From positions 1 through 12,100 of the forward strand of contig CAZSPT010000024.1 in NCBI GenBank assembly GCA_964608895.1: 12,100 nucleotides of DNA, in the 5' to 3' direction. Positions 1 to 7,209 of the stretch are shown piece after piece; position 1 is the stretch's first letter, and each line of letters begins with the position of its first letter. The notes under the pieces were generated by a model that worked only from the letters and a program-made list of their open reading frames with translations, had not been told where the DNA came from and searched no databases. Source of the stretch: CAZSPT01 sp964608895. GTDB taxonomy: Bacteria; Patescibacteriota; Patescibacteriia; 2-01-FULL-39-33. A program made the translations under genes and the position numbers.

Positions 1-154
1 CGGCTGTTCCGATGATCCGGATAAAACTGAGCCGGGAATTTGCGGCTGCGGGGTTTCTGACTATGATTCCGATGGCGACGGAGCACCGGACTGCCGCGAC
101 GGCTGTTCCGATGATCCGGATAAAACTGAGCCGGGAATTTGCGGCTGCGGGGTT
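1..154 (+). repeat. 99-bp period in-frame direct repeat in the TSP3 region
   Basis: Bases 1-55 are identical to 100-154, an offset of 99 bp (33 codons), and the similarity continues imperfectly beyond. Each unit encodes GCSDDPDKTEPGICGCG followed by an Asp-rich DxDxDG stretch, a known style of Cys-containing TSP3 unit. The array continues past the left edge of the window, so its copy number is unknown. A more diverged pair (about 237-286 and 355-404) encodes two NPDQND/NSDQAD-QDxDGVGxVCD units. Near-identity at DNA level points to recent expansion or recombination within the gene. Confidence 0.85.
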
Positions 155-1945
155 CCTGACCATGATTTAGACGGCGATTTTGTAATTGATTGCCAAGATA
201 ATTGTTCACTATGTGCCAATCCAACCGACTGTTATAATCCCGACCAAAACGATCAAGACGGGGACGGAGTTGGTGATGTCTGCGATAATTGTTCTCCGTT
301 AAACCCTGATCATCATTGCGGAGAGAATATTTGCGGTTCTTTGATTAAATGCGATAATTCCGACCAAGCCGATCAAGACGAGGACGGAGTTGGTAATGTC
401 TGCGATCTTGCTCCTAATTTTCCCAATGATCCGGCTGAAAATTTTGACAGCGATTGCGACGGAATTTTAGACAGTCAAGATTCTCCAAAATGCGGCAATG
501 GAGTTAGGGAGGCTGAAGAAGACTGTGACTGCGGTTTTGGATCTGATGATTATTTTGACGACAACCCTCAAGGAAATTCTTTTTCTTGTTTCAGCCATCA
601 AAATATTGATTCGCCTCCGGAAATTGATTATTCTCCAACAGCTCATTATTTTTCTTATTGCAGCCTTAATTGCGAGCAGAAAGTCCACACAGGGAAGTAT
701 TGCGGCGATCAGGAGATTAGCCCGGGAGAAGAATGCGACTGTGGCGCGGCCAACAGTTATTCTCCGGATAGCTGCGTTCCGGCCGAAGCCGGAGAAATAT
801 TTGCCTGCCGCTGGGCTTGTCCGGCAGTCGTTGATTATCAAGCGAGTTCAATTAACGAAATTGTCTTTAGTAGTCCGGGAGAAAGCAAGAATTTTAACAT
901 TCCGGACTGCCGGACAGCCGAAAGAATTGAAGCTGATTTTTCAGCAGTCAGCTCCAAACTCCCAACTACGAGGGTGGTTTTTGTCAGTGATTTATCTGGG
1001 TCAATGAAAGAATATCTGCCGGATCTTAAGTTAAATCTTAAGAATACTGTCGCAAATTTGCTGGATGAATTTTCAAGCAGTGGTCTTGAGATAAAAATTG
1101 GCCTTCTTGGTTTTGAGGAAGAAAATCATTGGTATGATTTTTCAGATGTATATGAAGATTTAAAAGGAGAAATCAGCAGCTATACGGACGGTGGTGAAAC
1201 CTTTACTGAGCCGGCGATTAAGAAGGCTAAAGAAGAATTAGATAACAGCACGGCTGACAACAAAATAATGGTGATTATGTCTGACGGCGACCCCACTAGT
1301 AAAAACTTTTGTTTATTCGGAAGACCGTCTTCTACTATATGCGAAGACGGAAAATGCGGCTGTGAAAAAAATGGAAAATGTGGGTTTCTTTCTTGGAGAG
1401 ACAAATATGTTTGCGACTGCGATCCTTTAAAAGAAATTAACTCTGCTAAAGAAGAAAAGGGAATTAGAATTTATACCGCCGCTTTTACTAACGACACTAA
1501 TCTTCAAAAGGAAATGGCGGGTTGGTCTACAGGCGAAAATTATGCTTATGCCGGTGAAAATTTGGAAAGTCTTTATTCTAAAATTTATCGTCATATTATT
1601 ACCGATCTCCGTTTGGTTTCCTTTTCTTTGGCCGGGCAAGATTTTGATATTGAGATTCCTTTGGCTTCTCTTGATAATTATCAAGAGTCGCTTCAATTTG
1701 ACAATTTACCGGCCGATTTCTGCGACGACAACGAGCATGCCATTGAAGAAGTCGACTTTTCCAGTGATAAAGAGATTACCTTGAGCAATATTAAATTTCA
1801 TTATTGCCCGATTCCTTTAACTGAATGCCACTCGGCTGAGGTTGCCGGAGATTTTGCTGAAAATAGCCAATCTAATCTTAGTTTTTGGGAAAAATTGAAA
1901 ATTATTGTTAATCGTCTTTTTGGAAATATTTTTTCAATTTTTTGA
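2..1945 (+). CDS. VWA-domain surface protein with TSP3 repeats, 5' end outside window
   Basis: The reading frame is open from base 2 to the TGA at 1943-1945 (647 residues visible), so the gene starts upstream and the first ATG (341) is not its start. Visible order: Cys-containing TSP3-type Asp-rich repeats (about residues 1-160, DxDGDGxxD and CxDNC patterns); two Cys-rich motifs, CGNGVREAEEDCDCG and CGDQEISPGEECDCG; then a VWA domain from about residue 322. Its MIDAS is intact: DLSGS (Asp330, Ser332, Ser334), a Thr in GGETFT, and SDGD. A Cys-rich insertion (about residues 443-475) follows SDGD. The C-terminus is hydrophobic and amphipathic, with no recognisable sorting motif. TSP3 repeats usually bind calcium and VWA domains mediate metal-dependent adhesion, so an extracellular adhesive or structural role is inferred. 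The signal peptide is not visible. Architecture is certain, function is not. Confidence 0.85.
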   Translation, partial: GCSDDPDKTEPGICGCGVSDYDSDGDGAPDCRDGCSDDPDKTEPGICGCGVPDHDLDGDFVIDCQDNCSLCANPTDCYNPDQNDQDGDGVGDVCDNCSPLNPDHHCGENICGSLIKCDNSDQADQDEDGVGNVCDLAPNFPNDPAENFDSDCDGILDSQDSPKCGNGVREAEEDCDCGFGSDDYFDDNPQGNSFSCFSHQNIDSPPEIDYSPTAHYFSYCSLNCEQKVHTGKYCGDQEISPGEECDCGAANSYSPDSCVPAEAGEIFACRWACPAVVDYQASSINEIVFSSPGESKNFNIPDCRTAERIEADFSAVSSKLPTTRVVFVSDLSGSMKEYLPDLKLNLKNTVANLLDEFSSSGLEIKIGLLGFEEENHWYDFSDVYEDLKGEISSYTDGGETFTEPAIKKAKEELDNSTADNKIMVIMSDGDPTSKNFCLFGRPSSTICEDGKCGCEKNGKCGFLSWRDKYVCDCDPLKEINSAKEEKGIRIYTAAFTNDTNLQKEMAGWSTGENYAYAGENLESLYSKIYRHIITDLRLVSFSLAGQDFDIEIPLASLDNYQESLQFDNLPADFCDDNEHAIEEVDFSSDKEITLSNIKFHYCPIPLTECHSAEVAGDFAENSQSNLSFWEKLKIIVNRLFGNIFSIF

Positions 1946-1948
1946 AAA

Positions 1949-1977
1949 TTGTTTTTCAATCCGTTTTTTTGTATAAT
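1949..1977 (+). promoter_or_regulatory. Putative sigma70-type promoter for the TSP3-ybeY operon
   Basis: TTGTTT (1949-1954), a 17-base spacer, then a perfect TATAAT (1972-1977), with the ATG of the next gene at 2011. A start near 1984 would give a leader of about 27 nt without a Shine-Dalgarno sequence. Only the first three -35 bases match consensus. The site lies in the 65-base gap after the VWA gene, where I see no convincing terminator. Confidence 0.55.
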
Positions 1978-2010
1978 ATAAACAACCTTTGTTAAAAATA
2001 ATCAATTTCT

Positions 2011-2829
2011 ATGTTTGATCAAAAAAATTCCGACGGTGATCGGCCAAATCCGGCCGGCGGCGAACAAGTTCAGCCAAATCAACCTGCTGAGCCGTCCCGG
2101 TCGCCGAATCAGTCGTCAATTCCAAAACCTCCGCCGGTTGAAGACATTTTTTCCAAAACCGATTCAACTCCGGTTTCCGGCAGTCGGCCAAATCCGGCCG
2201 GCGGCGAACAAGTTCAGCCAAATCAACCGCCGGTTCCGGAGACTCCGGTTTCCAATTATCAGCCCGGCCAGGATGTTTTTGGGCGACGAAGTATTTGGGA
2301 CAATAAAATTCTTCTGGTTGTTTTAATAATAGTGGCGATGATAATTGTCGGAGCGGCCGGCGGGGTGATTTACAATTTTTTTGCGGCGGAATCGCCGATT
2401 TCAAGCGAACCGGCTGAACAGCCGGAAAGTCAAGAAATTATTCCTAATTTTACCGGCGATGAAGAAGCTGAGTCTGAAATTGAAGCGGGCGATTCTGAAT
2501 CCGACCAATCAACTAACAGTAACACCAATACCAACGCCAACGCCAACATCAACACCAATAGCAATACCAACGCCAACAGCCAAGTTGATCTTGATTCTGA
2601 CAGCGACGGCTTGACTGATCAAGAGGAGAGAAATCTTGGTACTGACCCTTATAATGCTGACAGCGATAGTGACGGTTTAACTGATGGGGCGGAGGTTCAA
2701 ATATTTAATACTGATCCTTTAAATCCCGATAGCGACGGCGACGGCTATTTGGACGGCGAAGAAGTGATAAAAGGATATGACCCGGCCCAGCCCGGTGAAG
2801 CAAGGCTCTATCAGCCGCCTGAAGAATAA
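2011..2829 (+). CDS. Membrane-anchored TSP3-repeat protein (first of pair)
   Basis: This 272-residue protein has a Pro/Gln-rich N-terminal region (1-95) with the segment RPNPAGGEQVQPNQP present twice. One strong transmembrane helix follows (about 99-124), then an acidic stretch, an Asn/Thr/Ala low-complexity linker (about 168-190), and a C-terminal block of three Asp-rich repeats (DSDSDGLTD twice, DSDGDGYLDG once; 193-258) typical of calcium-binding TSP3 modules. There is no cleavable signal. The likely topology is N-terminus inside, repeats outside. It shares its layout with the next gene 11 bases downstream, which suggests a duplicated pair. Such proteins are common in Patescibacteria but lack an assigned function. 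A role at the cell surface is inferred from topology only. Confidence 0.85.
   Translation: MFDQKNSDGDRPNPAGGEQVQPNQPAEPSRSPNQSSIPKPPPVEDIFSKTDSTPVSGSRPNPAGGEQVQPNQPPVPETPVSNYQPGQDVFGRRSIWDNKILLVVLIIVAMIIVGAAGGVIYNFFAAESPISSEPAEQPESQEIIPNFTGDEEAESEIEAGDSESDQSTNSNTNTNANANINTNSNTNANSQVDLDSDSDGLTDQEERNLGTDPYNADSDSDGLTDGAEVQIFNTDPLNPDSDGDGYLDGEEVIKGYDPAQPGEARLYQPPEE
2040..2228 (+). repeat. 45-bp exact direct repeat inside the TSP3 gene
   Basis: Bases 2040-2084 and 2184-2228 are identical (45 bp) and lie 144 bp (48 codons) apart, in frame. They encode the two RPNPAGGEQVQPNQP copies in the cytoplasmic Pro-rich region. Synonymous positions are unchanged, so the duplication is recent or kept by recombination. 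Loss of one copy by recombination would delete 48 codons without a frameshift. Confidence 0.9.
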
Positions 2830-2840
2830 TTTGAAATTTT

Positions 2841-3977
2841 ATGTTCGGTTTTAAGAAAAAAAATCAAAATTCGGAAGCTGGCCAGCCGGCTGAACTTCAA
2901 ACCAAAGACCAGCCGAAGGAAGCGGAAAAAAACCAGTCGGCCGGCGATTCTGAAGTTTATGTCATGCCGGAAAAGTTCCATCCAAAGGAATCTTCAAAAT
3001 CTTTCAAAAAAACTTTGACGATTTCCTTGGTCGCTTTGATAATTGCGGTGATTGTTTCCGGCTCTTATTTTATTTATGAAATTTGGTTGAGCGGCGGCCA
3101 GCCGCCGGCTGATCAAGACAATCAGAATTCTTTTGCCGCTGATAATAAAAATATTGATCAAGAAGTGAATAAAAATTCCGAGAGAGACGAAGAGTCTGAC
3201 GGAAACGAGAATATTAACCAAGAAACCGAAAGCGACAATGAAAACGCTAACGCTAATGCCAATATTAATACTGAAATTGACGAAAATGCCAATGACGATG
3301 ACGGCAGCGATTCGTCCGGAGTAATTGAAGTTTCCAGCGACAGCGACCGGGACGGTTTAACTGATTTAGAGGAAAGTATAATCGGCAGTTTTCCAACAAA
3401 GCCTGATTCCGACAGCGACGGTTATTTAGACGGCGATGAATTGGTTAATGGCTATAGTCCGATTTCCGCCGAGTCAGGAGAGTCTCAATTACTGGAAGAA
3501 GATTTTATCGCTCAATTAAAAACTCCCTTTACTGAAAATAATTTTGAGACTTATTATATTTCAGGATGGGAAACCAATTTTATTGAAACACTTTATCAAG
3601 CCAGGATTACCGCCGCTGATACCGGAGAAATTATTACTATTTCAGTTAAAAATAATCCTGATCGGATTTCAGCGACTAATTGGTATCTTCAAAATCATCC
3701 CGAAACAAGTTTAAGCCAGCTGACTGAAATAACAGTCGGAGAATTCCAGGGAATTTTTTCTCCGGATAAGCTTACTGCTTATTTGACTGATTTGGAGCGA
3801 GATAGTTTTTTTGTCTTTGAATACAAAATTATGGACGAACAAGGCCTTTATCGCTACCCTTCAATTTTTCGAATGATAATAAACAATTTTCAGAAGTCGG
3901 CGGAACCAGTCGGCGATTCGGCTGATCAAGATGCTGCCGCCACCTCAACCGCCACCTCAACCGCGGGTGAAATCTAA
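2841..3977 (+). CDS. Membrane-anchored TSP3-repeat protein with extra C-terminal domain
   Basis: This 378-residue protein starts with a charged cytoplasmic part (1-56) and has one transmembrane helix (about 58-83). A long Asn/Glu/Asp-rich linker (about 95-160) follows, then two Asp-rich TSP3-like units (DSDRDGLTDLEE, DSDSDGYLDGDE; 167-200). About 140 residues of mixed alpha/beta composition come next (215-352), then a Thr/Ser/Ala tail encoded partly by a perfect 12-bp tandem repeat (3939-3962). I do not recognise the 215-352 domain; it has no visible catalytic motif. Arrangement and spacing suggest a paralogue of the preceding gene that carries a cargo domain outside the membrane. It ends 2 bases before ybeY, so the two are almost certainly cotranscribed, although a functional link is unlikely. 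Confidence 0.85.
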   Translation: MFGFKKKNQNSEAGQPAELQTKDQPKEAEKNQSAGDSEVYVMPEKFHPKESSKSFKKTLTISLVALIIAVIVSGSYFIYEIWLSGGQPPADQDNQNSFAADNKNIDQEVNKNSERDEESDGNENINQETESDNENANANANINTEIDENANDDDGSDSSGVIEVSSDSDRDGLTDLEESIIGSFPTKPDSDSDGYLDGDELVNGYSPISAESGESQLLEEDFIAQLKTPFTENNFETYYISGWETNFIETLYQARITAADTGEIITISVKNNPDRISATNWYLQNHPETSLSQLTEITVGEFQGIFSPDKLTAYLTDLERDSFFVFEYKIMDEQGLYRYPSIFRMIINNFQKSAEPVGDSADQDAAATSTATSTAGEI

Positions 3978-3979
3978 AT

Positions 3980-4441
3980 ATGCTTGAATTTGAGATTAAC
4001 AAGCAGGCACCGGTTAAAATTTCTTTCCGGCGCCTGAAGGAAGCGGCGGCCGCTTTTGAAAAACATTCTAAATTGTCCGGCCGGCGTTATTTTTCTCTCG
4101 CTTTAGTCGACAATCCGACGATTAAGAGGCTCAATTACAGTTATCGGGGAAAAAATAGTCCAACCGACGTTTTGAGTTTTTCCGAAGCCGAAGTTTTAGA
4201 AGAATTTTCCGGTCAGTCGGCAGCCAAGGATCTTGGTGAAATAATTATTTCGGTTCCTGAAGCCCGGAAACAAGCAAGTCAAGCAGGCTGTTCTCTAACC
4301 GAAGAGCTGATTCGGTTGTTGGTTCACGGCCTTGCTCACTTAATCGGCTATCGCCATCAAGATGTTCCCTTGGCTGAAGCGGCAGAGATGGATAAGTTCC
4401 AAAACCGAGTTTTGGCGGAATTAGCCGTTAAAACCAAATAA
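3980..4441 (+). CDS. ybeY: YbeY endoribonuclease / rRNA maturation factor
   Basis: This 153-residue protein is the usual size for the YbeY (UPF0054) family of single-strand RNases, which act in 16S rRNA maturation and ribosome quality control. The signatures are NSPTDVLSFSE (60-69), LGEIIIS (85-91), and the zinc-binding motif at 116-126, HGLAHLIGYRH, which provides His116, His120 and His126. The family consensus is HGxLHLxGYDH. Here the Asp before the last His is Arg, but all three metal-binding His are kept, so activity is expected. The start is 2 bases after the upstream stop and has no Shine-Dalgarno sequence. Translational coupling with the TSP3 gene is plausible. Confidence 0.95.
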   Translation: MLEFEINKQAPVKISFRRLKEAAAAFEKHSKLSGRRYFSLALVDNPTIKRLNYSYRGKNSPTDVLSFSEAEVLEEFSGQSAAKDLGEIIISVPEARKQASQAGCSLTEELIRLLVHGLAHLIGYRHQDVPLAEAAEMDKFQNRVLAELAVKTK

Positions 4442-4496
4442 AATCGGATTTGGAAAGATGAACACAATTTTTATTCATTTTTTGATTTATAAACAA

Positions 4497-4525
4497 TTGC
4501 CGTGAAAACGGTTTTTTATTATAAT
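4497..4525 (+). promoter_or_regulatory. Putative promoter of ftsA-ftsZ overlapping a small hairpin
   Basis: TTGCCG (4497-4502), a 17-base spacer, and TATAAT (4520-4525) form a good sigma70-type promoter, with the ftsA ATG at 4563. The same bases contain a short hairpin, CCGT-GAAA-ACGG (4500-4511), with a GNRA-type loop and a run of six T (4512-4517), which looks like a minimal terminator for transcripts coming from ybeY. The stem is only 4 bp plus a possible G-T pair, so termination would be weak. The promoter reading is better supported than the terminator reading. Confidence 0.55.
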
Positions 4526-4562
4526 AATTCTAAGTTCAGTTTTTAGTCATTATTAAAATCCC

Positions 4563-5810
4563 ATGCTTAAGGATAACTTTATCACCGGATTGGATGTCGG
4601 CTCAACGACGATTAGAATGGTTACTGGTCAGAAAAGCAAAAAAGACGGTAAATTAAAACTCATTGGAGCGGTTGAAACTCCGGCTCAGGGAATAAGCAAA
4701 GGAACAGTCGTTAGCGTTGAAGACGCGGTTTCTTCGGTCTCGGCCGCTTTGGAGAAAATAGAGCGAATGGTCGGCCGGCCGGTGGAGCATGTTCTGGTCG
4801 GAGTGTCCGGCAGTCATATTATTGCTCAAGAAAGCCGGGGAGTGGTAGCGGTTTCTAAAACCGACGGCGAAATCCGCTCTTCCGAAGTTGAACGGGTAAT
4901 TGAAGCCGCCCGAGCGGTCGCTACTCCGCCGAACTATGAAATTCTTCACGTAATTCCAAAAAGTTTTACTGTTGATTCCCAAACTGATATCAAAGATCCG
5001 GTTGGTATGACTGGAATTCGGCTTGAAGTTGAAACCCAAATTATTCAGGGATTAACTTCTCAGATAAAAAATTTAACTAATTGTATTTACCGAACCGGTT
5101 TGGATATTGATGATTTGGTTTTGTCAATTTTGGCGACTGCTGAAAGCGTTTTAAGCAATCGCCAGAAAGAGCTGGGAGTGGCGGTTGTCAATCTTGGCGG
5201 AGCAACTACTAGTTTGGCGGTTTTTGAAGAGAGTGACGTTCTTCATACTGCTGTTTTGCCGGTTGGTTCAAGTTTTATAACCAATGATATCGCTATCGGC
5301 TTAAGAATTTCAATTGACACCGCCGAGAAAATAAAAGTTCAGGAAGGAAGCTGTTTGCCAAAGGATTTTCGGAAGCAGGATGAGATGAAATATTCCGAGA
5401 TTGGCGGTCCGGAAGAAGGAAGTTTTTCTAAAAAACAAGTGGCTGAAATTATTGAAGCCCGGGTTGAGGAAATTATGGAAGGGGTTGATAAAGAGCTTAA
5501 GAAAATCGGTAAATCAGGAATGCTTCCGGCTGGAGTCGTTCTAACCGGTTCCGGCGCTAAATTGGCCGGGACCATTGAAGCGGCTAAGAAAAATCTCCGG
5601 TTGCCGGCCTCTCTTGGCTATCCCCAAGAGTTGGTTTCCAATCTTGACAAAGTGAGCGATTTATCTTTCACGACCGCCGTTGGTTTGGTTATTTGGAGCA
5701 GTGAGCTTCAGGAAGGCCGAGTTTTGCCGTTTTCATTGCCGGTTTTCGGCGGAGTGGTTGACAAAACCGTTGGTCAGCTGAAAAATTGGTTTAAATCTTT
5801 GTTGCCTTAA
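4563..5810 (+). CDS. ftsA: Cell division protein FtsA
   Basis: This 415-residue protein matches the usual length of FtsA, the actin-like ATPase that tethers FtsZ to the membrane and recruits the divisome. Visible are the phosphate-1 motif GLDVGSTTIRMVTG (9-22), the family-specific 1C subdomain (about 80-160), phosphate-2 VVNLGGATTSLAVF (208-221), and the adenosine motif VVLTGSGAKLAG (325-336). The C-terminal amphipathic segment GQLKNWFKSLLP (404-415) fits the membrane-targeting helix. The phosphate-2 Asp common in actin-fold ATPases is Asn210 here, so hydrolysis may be altered. ftsZ follows after 29 bases, the classic ftsA-ftsZ pair. The ATG has no Shine-Dalgarno sequence. Confidence 0.97.
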   Translation: MLKDNFITGLDVGSTTIRMVTGQKSKKDGKLKLIGAVETPAQGISKGTVVSVEDAVSSVSAALEKIERMVGRPVEHVLVGVSGSHIIAQESRGVVAVSKTDGEIRSSEVERVIEAARAVATPPNYEILHVIPKSFTVDSQTDIKDPVGMTGIRLEVETQIIQGLTSQIKNLTNCIYRTGLDIDDLVLSILATAESVLSNRQKELGVAVVNLGGATTSLAVFEESDVLHTAVLPVGSSFITNDIAIGLRISIDTAEKIKVQEGSCLPKDFRKQDEMKYSEIGGPEEGSFSKKQVAEIIEARVEEIMEGVDKELKKIGKSGMLPAGVVLTGSGAKLAGTIEAAKKNLRLPASLGYPQELVSNLDKVSDLSFTTAVGLVIWSSELQEGRVLPFSLPVFGGVVDKTVGQLKNWFKSLLP

Positions 5811-5839
5811 AATATTCTTAATCATGATTTTTAAAAAAT

Positions 5840-7048
5840 ATGCCTGAAGTAAAACCGGAGGTGGACACTCGAGCAAAGATAAAAGTAGTCGGAGTTGGCG
5901 GTTCCGGCGGTTCGGCGGTCAACCGAATGATTGATTCTAAAGTTAAAGGAGTTGAATTTATCGCCATCAATACTGATGTTCAGGCGCTTCAAAATAACAG
6001 CGCCAAAGAAAAACTTCACATCGGTCAGTCAACGACTCGGGGTCTTGGGGCCGGAATGGACCCTAATTTGGGTTTTGAGGCTGCTCAAGAAAATATCAAT
6101 GAAATTCGTGATGTTCTTAAAGGAAGCGATATGGTTTTCGTCACTTGCGGACTTGGCGGCGGTACCGGCACCGGAGCGGCGCCGGTAATCGCTTCCGCCG
6201 CTCAAGAACTTGGCGCTTTGGTTGTCGGAGTCGTTACTAAGCCTTTTTCTTTTGAAGGTTCCCAGCGGGCCGAAATTGCCGAAAAAGGGTATCAAGAGCT
6301 AAAAAACAGCTTGGATACCATTATTACTATTCCGAATGACAAAATTCTCCATATTATTGATAAAAAGACTTCTCTGATTGATTCTTTTAAGACTGTTGAC
6401 GAGGTTCTTCGTCAGGGAGTTCAGGGGATTTCCGAAGTTATTACTATTCCCGGATTAATTAACGTTGATTTTGCCGACGTTAAAACAATTATTCAAGATG
6501 CTGGTTCGGCTTTAATGGGAATCGGCGAAGCTAGCGGAGAGAATCGGGCGGTTACTGCCGCCAAAATGGCGATTTCTTCGCCGCTCTTGGATATTTCAAT
6601 TGACGGAGCAAAAGGAATTTTGTTTATTATTGTCGGCGGTCCGTCAATGACTATGGACGAAGTTAACGAAGCCGCTCAAATTATTACCGAAAGCGCTGAT
6701 TCCAACGCTAAAGTAATTTGGGGAGCGGTTATTGATGAAAATTTAAAGGATAAAGTGAAAATTACCGTTGTGGCGACCGGATTTGGCGATTTTGAACCGT
6801 CTTCTCAAAGTGCTTCAGAGGATTCTGGTTATTCAATGAATCGGCTGTTTTCCAAGCGGGAGATTGACCGCCAGGAAAAAAAGCCGTCTGGAGTAAAAGT
6901 TGAAGCCGGCAATGGCGACGACTCAGAGAAAAAAAGTTCTAAAATCAATGTTTCAGCCGCTGCTGAATCAAAAACTGATTCAAAGCCGAGGAAAAAGCAA
7001 GAAGAAGATTTGGAAATTCCGGCTTTTATTCGGAAAAAGATGATGTAA
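5840..7048 (+). CDS. ftsZ: Cell division GTPase FtsZ
   Basis: This 402-residue tubulin homologue polymerises into the Z ring at mid-cell. Seen in order are the N-terminal nucleotide fold KVVGVGGSGGSAVNRM (15-30), the tubulin signature GLGGGTGTG (104-112), and the T7 synergy loop INVDFADVKT (207-216) with Asp210 and Asp213. The C-terminal domain runs to about residue 320. A charged, low-complexity linker (about 321-388) precedes the conserved C-terminal peptide DLEIPAFIRKKMM, the docking site for FtsA. The start follows ftsA by 29 AT-rich bases without a Shine-Dalgarno sequence. A tiny overlapping ORF from an ATG at 5824 is not considered real. Everything expected of a working FtsZ is present. 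Confidence 0.98.
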   Translation: MPEVKPEVDTRAKIKVVGVGGSGGSAVNRMIDSKVKGVEFIAINTDVQALQNNSAKEKLHIGQSTTRGLGAGMDPNLGFEAAQENINEIRDVLKGSDMVFVTCGLGGGTGTGAAPVIASAAQELGALVVGVVTKPFSFEGSQRAEIAEKGYQELKNSLDTIITIPNDKILHIIDKKTSLIDSFKTVDEVLRQGVQGISEVITIPGLINVDFADVKTIIQDAGSALMGIGEASGENRAVTAAKMAISSPLLDISIDGAKGILFIIVGGPSMTMDEVNEAAQIITESADSNAKVIWGAVIDENLKDKVKITVVATGFGDFEPSSQSASEDSGYSMNRLFSKREIDRQEKKPSGVKVEAGNGDDSEKKSSKINVSAAAESKTDSKPRKKQEEDLEIPAFIRKKMM

Positions 7049-7058
7049 GGGCAAAACT

Positions 7059-7075
7059 GTTAAATTTAATTTAAC
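7059..7075. repeat. 17-bp perfect palindrome downstream of ftsZ
   Basis: Bases GTTAAATT (7059-7066), one central T (7067), then AATTTAAC (7068-7075) form perfect 8-bp arms, 11 bases after the ftsZ stop. The one-base centre makes it a poor RNA hairpin but a reasonable dimeric protein-binding site. It lacks the C and G pattern I would expect of an NrdR box (ACACTATATATAGTGT-like), so the cognate factor is unknown. Chance is possible in such AT-rich DNA. Confidence 0.5.
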
Positions 7076-7082
7076 ATTAGTT

Positions 7083-7143
7083 AAAAAAGAAGCTTTTGGA
7101 AAAAGTTTAAAGAAGCGGGAAGTTTTTTTCCACAGCTTTTTTT
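7083..7143 (+). terminator. Likely intrinsic terminator of ftsA-ftsZ
   Basis: A long two-part stem can form. The outer arms are A-rich plus AGCT (7083-7094) with AGCT plus T-rich (7134-7143). The inner arms are GGAAAAA (7098-7104) with TTTTTCC (7125-7131), around a loop of about 20 bases. The descending arm ends in seven T (7137-7143), then ATTTT. The stem is AT-rich with small mismatched joints, so its strength is uncertain, but its place 35 bases after the ftsZ stop fits. Confidence 0.5.
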
Positions 7144-7156
7144 ATTTTGGTAATTA

Positions 7157-7189
7157 AGCGAAAAACCTGTTTTTTGACAGGATTTCGCT
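7157..7189. repeat. Inverted repeat overlapping the -35 element
   Basis: AGCGAAA (7157-7163) pairs with TTTCGCT (7183-7189), and the inner arms CCTGT (7166-7170) pair with ACAGG (7077+100, i.e. 7177-7181). That gives 12 bp in total around a T-rich loop. The -35 hexamer TTGACA (7174-7179) lies inside the loop and right inner arm. No T-run follows, so it is not a terminator. An operator for a dimeric repressor of the downstream promoter is the simplest reading; this is inference. Confidence 0.5.
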
Positions 7190-7203
7190 GTCGGGAGTAT
7201 AAT
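7174..7203 (+). promoter_or_regulatory. Consensus sigma70-type promoter upstream of nrdD
   Basis: Perfect TTGACA (7174-7179), an 18-base spacer, and perfect TATAAT (7198-7203). This is the best promoter match in the window. Transcription would start near 7210, giving about 165-170 nt before the terminator at 7342-7375 and about 190 nt before the nrdD ATG at 7399. It therefore drives a small RNA, an nrdD leader, or both. The surrounding inverted repeat suggests that it is regulated. Confidence 0.7.
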
Positions 7204-7209
7204 GGTATT

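Noticed and set aside
467..841. Minus-strand ORF within the VWA gene
   Set aside because: It is an antisense shadow of a well-supported coding region, with no recognisable domain.
5824..5847. Tiny ORF (8 codons) in the ftsA-ftsZ spacer
   Set aside because: It overlaps the ftsZ start, is too short to judge, and has no start signal.
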